The notes: a model not told the origin generated them from the letters alone. DNA of 64,000 nt from Candidatus Paracaedibacteraceae bacterium (GCA_019459505.1 JAIBEV010000132.1:62001-126000); one strand, 5' to 3'; positions 37,357-47,256 are shown, counted from the stretch's first letter. Numbers and translations are program-made.

Positions 37357-37629
37357 ATGACAAATAACACTCCGAAACCCAAAAATGCAATAGCTGGTCT
37401 TGCTCTTCGGGCAGGAACAGAGTTTATCTCGGGCATTATTATGGGTGTGATTTTCGGCTTGGCCATTGATCATTTTTTCCCAACCAAACCCTTTGGATTG
37501 ATTATTATGATTTTGCTTGGGGCAGCCGCGGGCTTGAGAAACATTTTTAGACTTGTCGGACGAGACTTTTCCGCGGTAGAATCAAACAGCCCCAAAGAAA
37601 AAACAAGTGATAGGCAAGAAAAGTTATGA
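37357..37629 (+). CDS. atpI: ATP synthase accessory protein AtpI-like (AtpZ/AtpI)
   Basis: A 90-residue protein with two membrane helices (about 18-40 and 44-66), including FISGIIMGVIFGLAIDHFFP and GLIIMILLGAAAGLRNIFR. This is the conserved pattern of the first gene of alphaproteobacterial F0 clusters, which helps c-ring assembly. The TTG start three codons upstream is less likely than the ATG at 37357. It heads the F0 operon, about 90 bases before atpB. Confidence 0.85.
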   Translation: MTNNTPKPKNAIAGLALRAGTEFISGIIMGVIFGLAIDHFFPTKPFGLIIMILLGAAAGLRNIFRLVGRDFSAVESNSPKEKTSDRQEKL

Positions 37630-37723
37630 CTTTAATTTTTTGTATTCCGACCATGATTAAGAGCCTTTTATCACCTGTTTTCCACAATCACTCCTGTTAT
37701 TCCCCTACCCTAGAGGTTTGCTG

Positions 37724-38461
37724 ATGATTGACCCGCTACACCAATTTATGATTACCCCTTTAATCAAGCTGAATCTTGCTGGCTATGACGTTTCTTTTAC
37801 CAATTCGTCCCTTTTCATGGTACTAGCAACTCTCAGTTCCATTGGTTTGATGTATGCGGCAACTTGCCGTCCACAGTTGGTACCCACACGCATCCAGTTT
37901 ATCGGGGAATCCTTACACCGTTTCGTAAGCCAAATGATCACCGATAATGTGGGCAAAGAAGGTCTTCCTTACCTTCCCTACATGATGAGCTTATTCTTAT
38001 TTGTTTTGATGGGTAATTTTCTGGGAATGATCCCTTATGGATTTACATTTACCAGCCATATTATTGTGACATTTGTTTTGGCGCTTATCGTCTTTATTAG
38101 TGTTACAATCCTTGGCCTTATAAAGCATGGGACCCATTTTTTACGTTTGTTTTGCCCAGCCGGCACGCCGATCTATATTATACCGTTGTTGGTGCCTGTC
38201 GAAATCATGTCTTATTTCACACGCCCAGTGAGTTTAAGCGTTCGGTTATTTGCTAATATGATGGCCGGTCATGCCATGCTTAAAATCTTTGCGGGTTTTG
38301 TGATTATTTTAGCAGGGACTAAATTATTCCCTGTTGCAGCCCTACCCTTTGTCGTGAACCTGGCGGTGGTGGGTTTTGAGTTCCTGGTGGCATTCCTCCA
38401 GGCTTATGTGTTCACGGTGTTAACCTGTATTTATTTAAATGATGCAATTCACTTGCATTAA
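37724..38461 (+). CDS. atpB: F0F1 ATP synthase subunit a
   Basis: A 245-residue membrane subunit forming the proton half-channels. The essential Arg of the a-subunit is in SLSVRLFANMMAGH, and the C-terminal helix motif is FEFLVAFLQAYVFTVLTCIYL. AGAGG lies seven bases before the ATG at 37724, preferred over the TTG at 37718. It is the second gene of the F0 cluster. The F1 genes are not in the window, as is usual in alphaproteobacteria. Confidence 0.96.
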   Translation: MIDPLHQFMITPLIKLNLAGYDVSFTNSSLFMVLATLSSIGLMYAATCRPQLVPTRIQFIGESLHRFVSQMITDNVGKEGLPYLPYMMSLFLFVLMGNFLGMIPYGFTFTSHIIVTFVLALIVFISVTILGLIKHGTHFLRLFCPAGTPIYIIPLLVPVEIMSYFTRPVSLSVRLFANMMAGHAMLKIFAGFVIILAGTKLFPVAALPFVVNLAVVGFEFLVAFLQAYVFTVLTCIYLNDAIHLH

Positions 38462-38484
38462 CATCTAAAAAGGAGAGAAAGTCC

Positions 38485-38709
38485 ATGGATTTAGCAGCAG
38501 CAAAAATGATCGGTGCTGGTATGGCAGTTATCGCCCTCTTGGGGGTTGGTATTGGTCTTGGAAATATTTTTTCAAACTTAATTACCTCTATTGCGCGTAA
38601 CCCATCGGCTAAGGCTGATGTTATGCCTGTTGGTTTATTAGGTTTTGCCTTAACAGAATCGATTGCGTTGATGGCGTTCGTCACGGCCATGATGATTCTA
38701 TTTAGCTAA
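38485..38709 (+). CDS. atpE: F0F1 ATP synthase subunit c
   Basis: A 74-residue hairpin that builds the rotor ring. Helix 1 is Gly-rich (GVGIGLGN), the polar loop is ARNPSAK and the proton-binding carboxylate is Glu58 in ALTESIAL. A strong GGAG ribosome-binding site precedes the ATG. The hairpin that follows may lower expression of downstream genes relative to c. Confidence 0.97.
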   Translation: MDLAAAKMIGAGMAVIALLGVGIGLGNIFSNLITSIARNPSAKADVMPVGLLGFALTESIALMAFVTAMMILFS

Positions 38710-38717
38710 AAAGTTGA

Positions 38718-38763
38718 GTCCCCTTAGAGGATACGGTAATATACCTCCACGGGGGCTCTTATT
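38718..38763 (+). promoter_or_regulatory. Hairpin between atpE and atpF'
   Basis: GAGTCCCC pairs with GGGGGCTC, with an inner GAGG/CCTC stem, about ten bases after the atpE stop. Only a few T's follow. It fits an attenuator or an mRNA-processing site that favours high atpE expression. Confidence 0.5.
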
Positions 38764-38785
38764 AAGTAAGGCGGAGAGATTAAAA

Positions 38786-39274
38786 GTGCCACAGCTAGAT
38801 GTTTCAACATTTCCATCCCAAATATTTTGGCTTGTCATTTGCTTTGCAATCCTTTGCTTTGCGATGGTTACCTTCTTAGTCCCCCGCCTGAGTCATACAA
38901 TGGCCGAACGAGCCCAGGAACTCCAGGTTTTGCGTCAAAAAACAGAGCAACTAATGATGGAGGCCAATAAATTGAATGACCTTAATGCTAATCATTTGCA
39001 AGCCGCCAAAGCCGAGATTCATGCAACCGTTAATCAAGTCATCATTGATTTAACAAAACTTAAAGATGAAAAAATTTATACATTTGAAGCAAAACTTCAG
39101 CAGCATGCTAAGGAAATTCAAGATAAATTAGCCCAAAACAAACAAGAAATTCTAGCAGCCTCTCAGGATATGATGGGTCATTTAGTTCAAGATATGTATC
39201 AAGCTTTAACAGACCAGCCTTTAAAGACTGGGCAGTTGGCGCCTGCAAAAACTTCCAAAAAGAAGGGATCTTAA
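38786..39274 (+). CDS. atpF: F0F1 ATP synthase subunit b' (AtpF')
   Basis: A 162-residue stator subunit. The N-terminus LDVSTFPSQIFWLVICFAIL provides the membrane anchor, then a long charged helix to the end. The frame extends upstream to 38714 through the hairpin, but a GTG at 38786 with GGAG about ten bases before it gives the normal subunit b' start. Alphaproteobacteria use two different b-type subunits; this is the first. Confidence 0.9.
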   Translation: MPQLDVSTFPSQIFWLVICFAILCFAMVTFLVPRLSHTMAERAQELQVLRQKTEQLMMEANKLNDLNANHLQAAKAEIHATVNQVIIDLTKLKDEKIYTFEAKLQQHAKEIQDKLAQNKQEILAASQDMMGHLVQDMYQALTDQPLKTGQLAPAKTSKKKGS

Positions 39275-39277
39275 ATC

Positions 39278-39820
39278 ATGCATGAATCCACTTTTTTTGA
39301 CGCCAGTTTCGTCGTTTTTATTGGGTTTGTTATGTTTATGGGTATTGCCCTTAAATTTGGATATCACAAAGCTGTTGGCACTCTCGACAGGGAGATTAAA
39401 GCAATCAAAACAACTCTGGATCAAGCGACCGCCGCGTTTAAAGCTGCTGAAGAGCAGCTGAGCCAAGAGCGCCGCGCCGAACGTCATCTAAGCAGCGAAA
39501 TTGATAACCTTAAAATTCTCGCAGAAAAACGTATTGAAGAGTTGCAACAGCTCACCCACGCAGAAATCAATGCCATTTTAACAGCTAAACAACATACGGC
39601 TGATTTAACACTTGATATGATGCGTCATGCCACCATCCTCGCCCTTAGAGAAAAACTAGCAGATCAGGCAAAAGAAGCACTTACCCATATCATTATGACC
39701 TCAACAGATCAGCAGACTCATGAGATACTTAATGATCAAGCACTTGAAAAATTACACAATCTTTTGACTGCTTCAGAGTCCAACGATAATGGGAGGTCTC
39801 CCCGGCAAGCCATAGTTTAA
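39278..39820 (+). CDS. atpF: F0F1 ATP synthase subunit b
   Basis: A 180-residue stator subunit. The membrane helix (FDASFVVFIGFVMFMGIAL) is followed by a long heptad helix that binds F1-delta. It begins four bases after the b' stop. This completes the alphaproteobacterial I-a-c-b'-b cluster. Confidence 0.9.
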   Translation: MHESTFFDASFVVFIGFVMFMGIALKFGYHKAVGTLDREIKAIKTTLDQATAAFKAAEEQLSQERRAERHLSSEIDNLKILAEKRIEELQQLTHAEINAILTAKQHTADLTLDMMRHATILALREKLADQAKEALTHIIMTSTDQQTHEILNDQALEKLHNLLTASESNDNGRSPRQAIV

Positions 39821-39884
39821 GGAAAAAGTAACGTTTGGAAACAATTTATTTGCCTTAAGATCGTTCATTCGAAACCCTAATCAC

Positions 39885-40070
39885 CTAATCTAATTTAATG
39901 ATGGTTGTTTGTAAAGCTTTACCAAGAGTTCTTGGAGGACGAACTTGAGTATTTTTATGAGACACAGCGGCGTTAAGCGATAACTGAGATCTCCGATTCT
40001 TATTCAGAGTATTTCTACATATCTTATATTGACTATTGTCGATATTTTCCCAGTTAACTTTTTCGACCAT
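39885..40070 (-). CDS. Small protein of unknown function (doubtful)
   Basis: A 61-residue frame starts MVEKVNWENIDNSQY, with AAGGGA about nine bases upstream. It lies downstream of the next small gene, in the same frame and on the same strand, separated by stops. It is basic and has no recognised family. It may be the second part of a broken gene or a chance frame. Confidence 0.25.
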   Translation of the reverse strand: MVEKVNWENIDNSQYKICRNTLNKNRRSQLSLNAAVSHKNTQVRPPRTLGKALQTTIIKLD

Positions 40071-40115
40071 CACAAGGGTCCCTTAAGGCAATTGCCAAAA
40101 CTTCCCTTCATCCAT

Positions 40116-40358
40116 TTAAGTTAGGTCCAGATTATATTGATCGTAAAGAACCGGCATCTTTTGTGTAAACCGGGGGTGCCTAGCCTCAGAGTTTTCTAAA
40201 GTGAGCCTAACACAAACCATATATGAACCTTGTGGGGTGTGGTCAGTAAAAATCTCTATCCTATTTGCTGTTGCGACAATACTGCTACCTTTCACACCTA
40301 TAAAGAAAGCCCAGAAAAACCATAGTGTAAAAAACATATAAATTTTAAACAAATTCAT
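40116..40358 (-). CDS. Small exported protein of unknown function
   Basis: An 80-residue protein with a signal peptide or anchor (KIYMFFTLWFFWAFFIGV) followed by a beta-rich stretch (IVATANRIEIFTDHTPQ, YMVCVRLTLENSE). No family was recognised. It is divergent from dapD. Confidence 0.45.
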   Translation of the reverse strand: MNLFKIYMFFTLWFFWAFFIGVKGSSIVATANRIEIFTDHTPQGSYMVCVRLTLENSEARHPRFTQKMPVLYDQYNLDLT

Positions 40359-40457
40359 TCAAAAAAGAAGCGAGAAATTACTCCCCTTTGACTCATTGCA
40401 TGATAAACTGGCCACAAGTATAATAGTGACTAATAAAAAACATGAGAGTGTATCCAA

Positions 40458-41273
40458 ATGGCTAACCAAATGATTATCAATAATGCGTGGGAAAATCGTC
40501 AACAACTGACGGTTGAAAATACGACCGTTAGAGAGGCTGTCATGGATACCTTAGATAAGCTTGATGAGGGAAAATTACGGGTTGCTGAAAAAATTGATGG
40601 AGAATGGGTCGTTCATCAATGGATTAAAAAGGCTATCTTGTTATCTTTTCGGCTCCGGAATAATAAGGTTATGCAGGGGATGGGGGATGTTCCTTGGTAT
40701 GACAAGATTCCCTTAAAAACAGAAGGATGGAATGAGTCAGATTTTATAGCGGGCGGTTTTCGTGCTGTCCCTGGGTCTATTGTCCGCCAATCGGCCTTTA
40801 TTGAAAAAGATGTCGTCTTAATGCCCAGTTTTATTAATGTTGGCGCCCGCGTCGGTAAAGGGACAATGGTTGATACATGGGTAACTATTGGTTCCTGTGC
40901 CCAAATTGGCGCTAATTGCCATATCTCCGGTGGGGTGGGTATTGGAGGTGTTTTAGAACCCTTACAAGCCAATCCGGTTATTATCGAAGATAACTGTTTT
41001 ATCGGTGCACGGAGTGAAATTGCCGAGGGCGTCATTGTTGAAGAAGGGGCTGTTATTTCGATGGGAGTCTTTTTAGGGGCCTCAACCAAAATTGTAGATC
41101 GCCAAACAGGCGAGATTACTTATGGCCGTGTGCCTGCCTATTCGGTGGTCGTACCAGGAACCTTACCAGGAGCAACACCCGAGGCCCCGGCCTTAGCCTG
41201 TGCTGTTATCGTTAAAAAAGTAGATGCCAAAACACGCGCTAAAGTTGGAATTAACGAGTTATTACGCCCATGA
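40458..41273 (+). CDS. dapD: Tetrahydrodipicolinate N-succinyltransferase
   Basis: A 271-residue hexapeptide-repeat (left-handed beta-helix) enzyme of the succinylase branch of lysine/DAP synthesis. The N-terminus and [15 protein letters not shown] are family-typical, and [20 protein letters not shown] is part of the helix. Overlaps dapE by four bases (ATGA). It supplies meso-DAP for peptidoglycan. Confidence 0.97.
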   Translation: MANQMIINNAWENRQQLTVENTTVREAVMDTLDKLDEGKLRVAEKIDGEWVVHQWIKKAILLSFRLRNNKVMQGMGDVPWYDKIPLKTEGWNESDFIAGGFRAVPGSIVRQSAFIEKDVVLMPSFINVGARVGKGTMVDTWVTIGSCAQIGANCHISGGVGIGGVLEPLQANPVIIEDNCFIGARSEIAEGVIVEEGAVISMGVFLGASTKIVDRQTGEITYGRVPAYSVVVPGTLPGATPEAPALACAVIVKKVDAKTRAKVGINELLRP

Positions 41274-42439
41274 ACACTGTTGCAGAATTAGCCCAGAAAT
41301 TAATTTCCTTTCCCAGTGTAACCCCGAACCATGCTGGATGTTTGGATTTTATTCAATCTTATTTGACTAATTTAGGATTTGACTGCTGGCGTCTGCCCTT
41401 TGGGGAGGTGGATAATCTCTATGCCCGCTGGGGCCAAGAGCTCCCTAATTTTTGTTTTGCCGGTCATGTTGATGTGGTCCCTGTGCAAAACCCCTCTATA
41501 TGGCAAGACAACCCTTTTTTAGATCAACTGGCCGATAATGGGCATGTTTATGGCCGGGGTGCCGTTGACATGAAGGGGGCCATTGCTGCCTTTATGATAG
41601 CGGTAACTGAGTTACTAAAAGAGCCCTTAACGGGCTCTATTAGTTTTCTTTTAACCAGTGATGAAGAAGGAATTGCCATTAATGGCACCCGCAAAGTGGT
41701 TGAGTGGCTGCAAGAAAAAGGCGAGACCATCAGTTTATGTTTAGTAGGGGAACCCACCAGTGTCCGTCGCATTGGCGATATGATTAAAATTGGACGACGC
41801 GGCAGTTTGAATGTGCGAGTGGTGGTTGAAGGACAAGCAGGCCACATAGCTTATCCAGAAAATTTCATTAATCCGAATACTATTTTATTAGAATATCTTA
41901 CTGAATTAAAACGAGAACCACTTGATGAAGGCACAGAATTTTTCCAACCCTCCAATTTAGAAATTACATCCATCGATGTGGGAAACACGACAACCAATGT
42001 TGTCCCTGCTAAGGCTGAGGCTCGCTTCAATATCCGATTTAATAGCCTTCATAGTGGTGAATCCTTAACGCAACATTTAAAAGAGGTGGCGCGTCGTATT
42101 TCTTCTCGCATTCATCTTGAAACGCGCCTGAGTGCAGAGCCCTTTTATTGTTCAGAGGAATCAATAGCCTCCAACATTGCACAAGCAGTCGAGGCTGTAA
42201 CAGGTCAGCTCCCGACTCTATCAACCAGTGGGGGAACCTCAGATGCTCGGTTTATAAAAGATATTGCACCGGTGATTGAAGTAGGACTTTTAAACCAGAC
42301 AGCCCATCAAGATGACGAACATGTGTCGATTGAGGATTTAGAAACTCTTCAAGCTATCTACGCCAAAATTCTCGATAGTGTTTTGGCTAAGAAATGGGTT
42401 GAGGAATTAGCTAGACAATCTATAAAATACCTTATTTAG
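41270..42439 (+). CDS. dapE: Succinyl-diaminopimelate desuccinylase
   Basis: A 389-residue M20-family dizinc hydrolase. Metal ligands and catalytic acids: His66 in GHVDVVP, Asp100 in GRGAVDMKG, Glu132/133 in SDEEG, the acid in VGEPT, and His in QDDEHVS. Directly coupled to dapD. Length is standard. Confidence 0.97.
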   Translation: MNTVAELAQKLISFPSVTPNHAGCLDFIQSYLTNLGFDCWRLPFGEVDNLYARWGQELPNFCFAGHVDVVPVQNPSIWQDNPFLDQLADNGHVYGRGAVDMKGAIAAFMIAVTELLKEPLTGSISFLLTSDEEGIAINGTRKVVEWLQEKGETISLCLVGEPTSVRRIGDMIKIGRRGSLNVRVVVEGQAGHIAYPENFINPNTILLEYLTELKREPLDEGTEFFQPSNLEITSIDVGNTTTNVVPAKAEARFNIRFNSLHSGESLTQHLKEVARRISSRIHLETRLSAEPFYCSEESIASNIAQAVEAVTGQLPTLSTSGGTSDARFIKDIAPVIEVGLLNQTAHQDDEHVSIEDLETLQAIYAKILDSVLAKKWVEELARQSIKYLI

Positions 42440-42527
42440 TGGGCTATCCTGCTGCTATTTCTCTTAGATCAATACCCCTCTTTTAAGTCAATACACTTAA
42501 GGAAGAAAGCATCCTCCGCGCAAAATT

Positions 42528-42550
42528 GTCTCTCCTGCACGAGAGACTCT
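42528..42550. terminator. Hairpin between dapE and yifB
   Basis: GTCTCTC and GAGAGAC form a seven-base stem with a six-base loop and end in TCTTTAA. It lies between two convergent genes and may serve both. Confidence 0.55.
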
Positions 42551-44092
42551 TTAAGCAACCTTAGAAGCATTATCCGCATACACCGGAATTTTGCGATAAC
42601 CAACAGCCTCTGACAGGTGTTGGGTTTCGATGGTGGCTGATTGCTCAAGGTCTGCAATGGTTCGAGCCACTCTTAAAATACGGTGATATCCTCGGCCACT
42701 GAGCTTAAATTTTTCCATGACTTTAGCCAGTAAGTTAACTGATGCCTGACTCAGATCGATGATACCTTCCAGTGTTTCGCTATCCACTGTAGCATTGGAA
42801 AAATTCCTCTTTCTCCCAAGAGCTTGTAGACGCGCATATTGATAGTCCCGCGCTGCAGCCACTCGACGTGCGACAAAGCTAGAATCTTCACCATCTGGGG
42901 CACGCATTAAATCCGTCGCTTTAACTTCCGGAACATCAATGACAATATCAAACCGGTCCATCAAAGGCCCAGAAATTTTTCCTTGATAATCAGCCGCACA
43001 CCGAGGCGCCCGCGTACATTCGCGTTCTTTGTCGCCAAAATACCCACAGCGACAGGGGTTCATCGCTGCCACCAATTGGACTTCGGAAGGATAAGTTACA
43101 TGAGAATTGGCTCGTGCCACCACAACTTTGCCTGTTTCAAGAGGTTGTCGCAGCGACTCAAGAGCATTGCGGTTAAATTCCGGTAATTCATCGAGAAATA
43201 AAACGCCTTTATGAGCTAAAGAAATTTCACCTGGTTTACAGCGGATACCACCCCCTACTAGAGCTGCTAAGGATGCTGAATGATGAGGATCGCGGTAAGG
43301 ACGGTGACGAATAAGGCCTTCTGCTGGCAGGTCACCATTAATACTGTGAATCATCGTCACTTCCAAGGCTTCCTGAGGGGTAAGAGGGGGCAATATACCG
43401 GGCAAACGAGAAGATAGCATAGATTTGCCAGACCCAGGCGGGCCAATCATTAACAGATTATGTCCCCCGGCTGCCGCCACTTCAAGCGCGCGTTTAGCCA
43501 GTGTTTGCCCTTTCACATCTTTCAAATTGGGAAGCTTGGGAAGAGGCTCAAAAATTTCAGGGACCTCTGGCTGTTTTAACACTTGCGTTCCTTTGAAATG
43601 ATTAACAAGCGCAATCAAGTTTGGGGCTGCTAAAACTTTCAAATTGCCGGCCCAGGCCGCTTCTGCTCCACAGCTTGCAGGGCAAATAAGGCTTAGGTTT
43701 TGAGCAGCCGCATGAATAGCAGAGGGAAGCGAACCAGCAACGCGGGCAATACTACCATCGAGCCCTAATTCGCCAAGAATGAGATATTCTTCCATCTCAA
43801 CACCATCTAAAATCCCCATCTGAACCATCATTCCAATGGCAATGGGTAAATCATAATGAGATCCTTCTTTTTGGATATCAGCAGGTGCTAAGTTTACCAC
43901 CACTCTTTTAGCAGGCAAATCCAAGCCGATGGACTGAAAACTGGCCCGAATCCGTTCCTTTGATTCTGCAACCGTTTTATCCGGCAGACCGACAATTGTA
44001 ATCCCTGGTAATCCGTGGGTAAACTGCACCTGAACGTCAACAGGCAAAACCTCCACGCCGGCGAAGGAAACTGTGCGAATTTTAGCAACCAT
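42551..44092 (-). CDS. comM: YifB/ComM family Mg-chelatase-like AAA+ protein
   Basis: A 513-residue protein with an N-terminal ChlI-like domain (to about 170), an AAA+ core with Walker A IGPPGSGKS, Walker B FLDELPEF and a four-cysteine insert (CNPCRCGYFGDKEREC), and a C-terminal domain. ComM acts as a hexameric branch-migration helicase in natural transformation in Vibrio. Other competence genes are not in this window. Confidence 0.92.
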   Translation of the reverse strand: MVAKIRTVSFAGVEVLPVDVQVQFTHGLPGITIVGLPDKTVAESKERIRASFQSIGLDLPAKRVVVNLAPADIQKEGSHYDLPIAIGMMVQMGILDGVEMEEYLILGELGLDGSIARVAGSLPSAIHAAAQNLSLICPASCGAEAAWAGNLKVLAAPNLIALVNHFKGTQVLKQPEVPEIFEPLPKLPNLKDVKGQTLAKRALEVAAAGGHNLLMIGPPGSGKSMLSSRLPGILPPLTPQEALEVTMIHSINGDLPAEGLIRHRPYRDPHHSASLAALVGGGIRCKPGEISLAHKGVLFLDELPEFNRNALESLRQPLETGKVVVARANSHVTYPSEVQLVAAMNPCRCGYFGDKERECTRAPRCAADYQGKISGPLMDRFDIVIDVPEVKATDLMRAPDGEDSSFVARRVAAARDYQYARLQALGRKRNFSNATVDSETLEGIIDLSQASVNLLAKVMEKFKLSGRGYHRILRVARTIADLEQSATIETQHLSEAVGYRKIPVYADNASKVA

Positions 44093-44292
44093 TTAACGGA
44101 ACCCTTCTATTAATTGACCTTTCCTTTTTTGCTCTACTTTATAAAAAATTACAAGACTTTGTTTCCCCCAAAGCTTAGAGACAAACCATTCTATGGGTAA
44201 GTATTAATTATGTTAACAATAAATTAATCATTGAAATAAATAGGAAAATAAATAGAAAATATTAATATTATAATTTTAAAAGGGAGATTTAA

Positions 44293-44922
44293 TTGACAAA
44301 AATACTATCACTATCCTTGCTAGCAAGTTTGTTTTACTTTTCTCACACGCTTGAGGCATTGGAGGAAACTTCACCGTTGAATCTTCTTCCTCAAGAGAGT
44401 GGTTCCACTGCAACAGTCAACACGAGCCCACTTCAAACCATTTTACCGAATTTTACAAAGCAAATTTCTGAGCTATGCTCCCTCACTTATACCGCTGATA
44501 ATCAAGATGAGACGACCAAACAACTATATGAAAACTTCTTTGCCTATTATTTGGACTTGACAGAACAACAACAACGCGAAGCAGAGTTTTATATAGGCCG
44601 TTGCCATGAAACAGGGATACCCTTTGGCAAACAATGGTATCTCGCAGCGCACTATTATAGTCGCTCCGCAGAAAAGGGATTTTCTCCTGCCCAACAGGCA
44701 CTCAGCAGATTCCTTGAAGAAGGTAAAGCCATTTATCTACCACTACATTATCTTCAAAAGGTAGCAACCGATGGCAATCAAGGGGCAATTACAGCATTGA
44801 ATGAATATTCAGAAGGCTTATATTTTCGAAATGATGAAGGGGAAATAGAACATTGGGAATATTATGAAGAAGATGATAGTGACCAAGGGTTTCTATCGGA
44901 TGAAGAGCCGAATGAAGAGTGA
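44293..44922 (+). CDS. Exported Sel1-like repeat protein
   Basis: A 209-residue protein with a signal peptide (KILSLSLLASLFYFSHTLEA). Residues about 95-180 show Sel1-like repeats (EAEFYIGRCHETGIPFGKQW, AAHYYSRSAEKGFSPAQQAL). The C-terminal 25 residues are very acidic (YYEEDDSD, DEEPNEE). It starts at TTG with AGGGAG six bases before. Sel1 proteins are common in host-associated bacteria and mediate protein binding. The function is not assigned. Confidence 0.65.
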   Translation: MTKILSLSLLASLFYFSHTLEALEETSPLNLLPQESGSTATVNTSPLQTILPNFTKQISELCSLTYTADNQDETTKQLYENFFAYYLDLTEQQQREAEFYIGRCHETGIPFGKQWYLAAHYYSRSAEKGFSPAQQALSRFLEEGKAIYLPLHYLQKVATDGNQGAITALNEYSEGLYFRNDEGEIEHWEYYEEDDSDQGFLSDEEPNEE

Positions 44923-45112
44923 TTTCATAAAAGATCTCTAAAGAATAGATTTAAAGGGTAATGAGATCACCGCCTAACAAGGCAATACGTTAACCTAAAA
45001 AAGTTTCATCCAAAGAAAAAGGGGACTTCTAATTGAAATGGTAATCCCCTTTAAAACATCTTTAATTCTTTTTTTGTATAATAAGTTGTGAGTCAATTTC
45101 AGAGGGGGATAA

Positions 45113-45673
45113 ATGAGTATGTCTATGAAGAAAAGAGGATTAGTCTTAAGCATGGGAATTTTCTTATCTTTTATTAACAGTAGTTCTGCTATCAGCCCGT
45201 GTAGTAGTTTTTGTACGACACCAAAAGCTTGCAAAACTTCAATTGTTACTAAGCATTGTTTAACCAACTGTAAGAACACCTTAAACTTTGATCTTTATTG
45301 TAAGCTAAAAAATAAAGGCGTCAAAAAAGCCACTGCTAAAAAAATCTCGATCTATACTGATATGGATGGTCCCCAAAATAGTGAAGATGTTATTAAATTT
45401 TTATCCGAAATAGATGACTTACATACGGCAATTAATGGTGCTCATCTTAATGAATTCTTTGGTAAATTTGCTAGCAAACAGAATCCTTTAGGGTCTATAA
45501 AAGAGCATTTAGAAAAGTCTAAGGAAATAACGTTAAACTATCTTACCCAACTGCCTAACTCTTCTCAATCAGCTGAACCTGATAAAAGCCATAGAAAAAC
45601 GATCAGGGATTCTTTTGCTTTTAAAAGACAATCCACATCCTTAAATCAATCAGAGTATAAAATCAGAAATTAA
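45113..45673 (+). CDS. Cysteine-rich exported protein of unknown function
   Basis: A 186-residue protein. A signal peptide (MKKRGLVLSMGIFLSFINSSSA) is followed by seven cysteines within about 40 residues (CSSFCTTPKAC, HCLTNC, YC), suggesting disulfide bonds in the periplasm or outside. A helical part follows and then a disordered basic tail. AGAGGGGG precedes the first ATG. No family was recognised. Confidence 0.65.
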   Translation: MSMSMKKRGLVLSMGIFLSFINSSSAISPCSSFCTTPKACKTSIVTKHCLTNCKNTLNFDLYCKLKNKGVKKATAKKISIYTDMDGPQNSEDVIKFLSEIDDLHTAINGAHLNEFFGKFASKQNPLGSIKEHLEKSKEITLNYLTQLPNSSQSAEPDKSHRKTIRDSFAFKRQSTSLNQSEYKIRN

Positions 45674-45758
45674 TGACAATAAAGTATGGGGTATTTCTGC
45701 TAAAGGGCCACCATCGCTTCAAGCAAGAAGTACCCTTTTCTTATTATCCCTCTGACAA

Positions 45759-45800
45759 AGAGAGAGCGGTTTTATAGCCAAGCTCTCTCTATCTTACTTT
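45759..45800 (+). terminator. Hairpin terminator after the Cys-rich gene
   Basis: A nine-base perfect stem AGAGAGAGC/GCTCTCTCT with a 14-base loop is followed by ATCTTACTTTTT. It is about 85 bases past the stop. Confidence 0.6.
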
Positions 45801-45936
45801 TTAAGAAGAAAAGAGCATAGAGTCTTAAGCCTGAAGGAGACGCCTCTCTTTCTCTTGTCAGAAGAAAAAATATTGATTCAATTCTGATAGGCTAAAGAAG
45901 AAGAAATTCTTATACCTATAAAATTGGAAAGCCTTA

Positions 45937-47256
45937 TTAGGAAGGCTGACTAGCTTCCTGCCCGGTCAAAAAGCTTTTAGTACTGATATTTTTTGGCAGA
46001 TTTTCCAAGGTTTCAAAATGCCTTATTCCCCACCAGAAACTTACGGCACAGGGAATAAGAATTAACCATAGTCCCCAGTGACCTAACATTTCAGTTAAAT
46101 ATACCAATCCAAATGAAGTCAGGACATACATGGAGGCGCGTGTTAAAGCATAAATAAAACTTGTATACGTAAATCTTTTAAAAACGGGAAATCTGGCAAT
46201 AAATATGGGCATTGCCGGCGCTGCTGTCATGGCAAAGAAAATCAGAAAACTTTGGATCCAAAATAGCTGAGCCCCCGAGTTAATGATAGAGAATAGATAA
46301 GGGCATATCAGCAACATCGGGAATATAGCCATAAGCTTATATTTTAATATTTTTAAAGGATGAACGTAATAACTGAGAAAAGCAAAGAGCAAATATCCGA
46401 CAGTTTGAACCATGGAAACATAAAAATTTTGCTGGATGATTTCTTGAGCTGAATAGTTAAAATTAAATTTCAAAATATTGCCACAATGGACGTAGACAAA
46501 ATAAAAACACACCGGCCATGCACAGTAAATTAAGAAAAAGGCTGTTGATGTTTTATTCCTCTCTGCACTAAAGTTTTGATTTTGAAGCTTACGCGCAGAA
46601 GCGTTTTTGTTCATTAGCTTTTTTGATTGAAGAAATTCAGGGGTTTCTCTCAATTTAATCCGGGCAATAGTTCCTACCATGGCAATGGAAGCTCCAAACC
46701 AGAAAGCTATTCTCCATTCTACATTTAAGGCAAAAACAATCATAGCAACCCCAAGAGCCATCATGGTTCCTAAAGCCGACGAACATGACATTAATCCAAC
46801 AGCTGGATATTGTGCTGGCGGCTTCACAGTTTCTGTCAGATAAATTTCTGCTGCAACTATTTCCCCCATCGAGGATAACCCTTGAATGACTCGGCATAAC
46901 GTGACTGCCCAAGAGGCGGTAATTCCAATTTGCGCATAGGTGGGCATATTAGCCATCATAATACAGGATAAGGACATGAGCATTGTTGTTATAATGACAG
47001 TCGCCTTTCTGCCAATATTATCTCCTATATAACCAAATATAAGAGCGCCAAAAGGTCGGAGCACATAGGTAGAGCAAAACGCAAACGCAGAAAGAAGGGC
47101 TGCGGTATGGGGATCAGTTTTAGGGAAGAATAATTCGTTAAGAATAATGGCCATATGGACATACAGCATAAGATCAAAATATTCGAGGAGAGTACCAACT
47201 TGCAAGAGACCGACAGCTTCTTTTTGTTCACGTTTAAGGCTAGAAAGAATGCCCAT
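45937..47256 (-). CDS. MHS-family MFS transporter
   Basis: A 439-residue protein with about 12 membrane segments. The opening GTLLEYFDLMLYVHMAIILN and the loop motif GYIGDNIGRK are typical of metabolite:H+ symporters related to ProP. The substrate is not assigned. It is a distant relative of the riboswitch-controlled transporter at 28775. Confidence 0.88.
   Translation of the reverse strand: MGILSSLKREQKEAVGLLQVGTLLEYFDLMLYVHMAIILNELFFPKTDPHTAALLSAFAFCSTYVLRPFGALIFGYIGDNIGRKATVIITTMLMSLSCIMMANMPTYAQIGITASWAVTLCRVIQGLSSMGEIVAAEIYLTETVKPPAQYPAVGLMSCSSALGTMMALGVAMIVFALNVEWRIAFWFGASIAMVGTIARIKLRETPEFLQSKKLMNKNASARKLQNQNFSAERNKTSTAFFLIYCAWPVCFYFVYVHCGNILKFNFNYSAQEIIQQNFYVSMVQTVGYLLFAFLSYYVHPLKILKYKLMAIFPMLLICPYLFSIINSGAQLFWIQSFLIFFAMTAAPAMPIFIARFPVFKRFTYTSFIYALTRASMYVLTSFGLVYLTEMLGHWGLWLILIPCAVSFWWGIRHFETLENLPKNISTKSFLTGQEASQPS

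Noticed and set aside
40616-41089. 157-codon minus-strand frame
   Set aside because: It lies opposite dapD, which has a complete and conserved protein, and shows no family pattern.
44483-44701. Minus-strand frame opposite the Sel1-like gene
   Set aside because: The plus-strand gene has a signal peptide and repeat pattern; the opposite frame has none.
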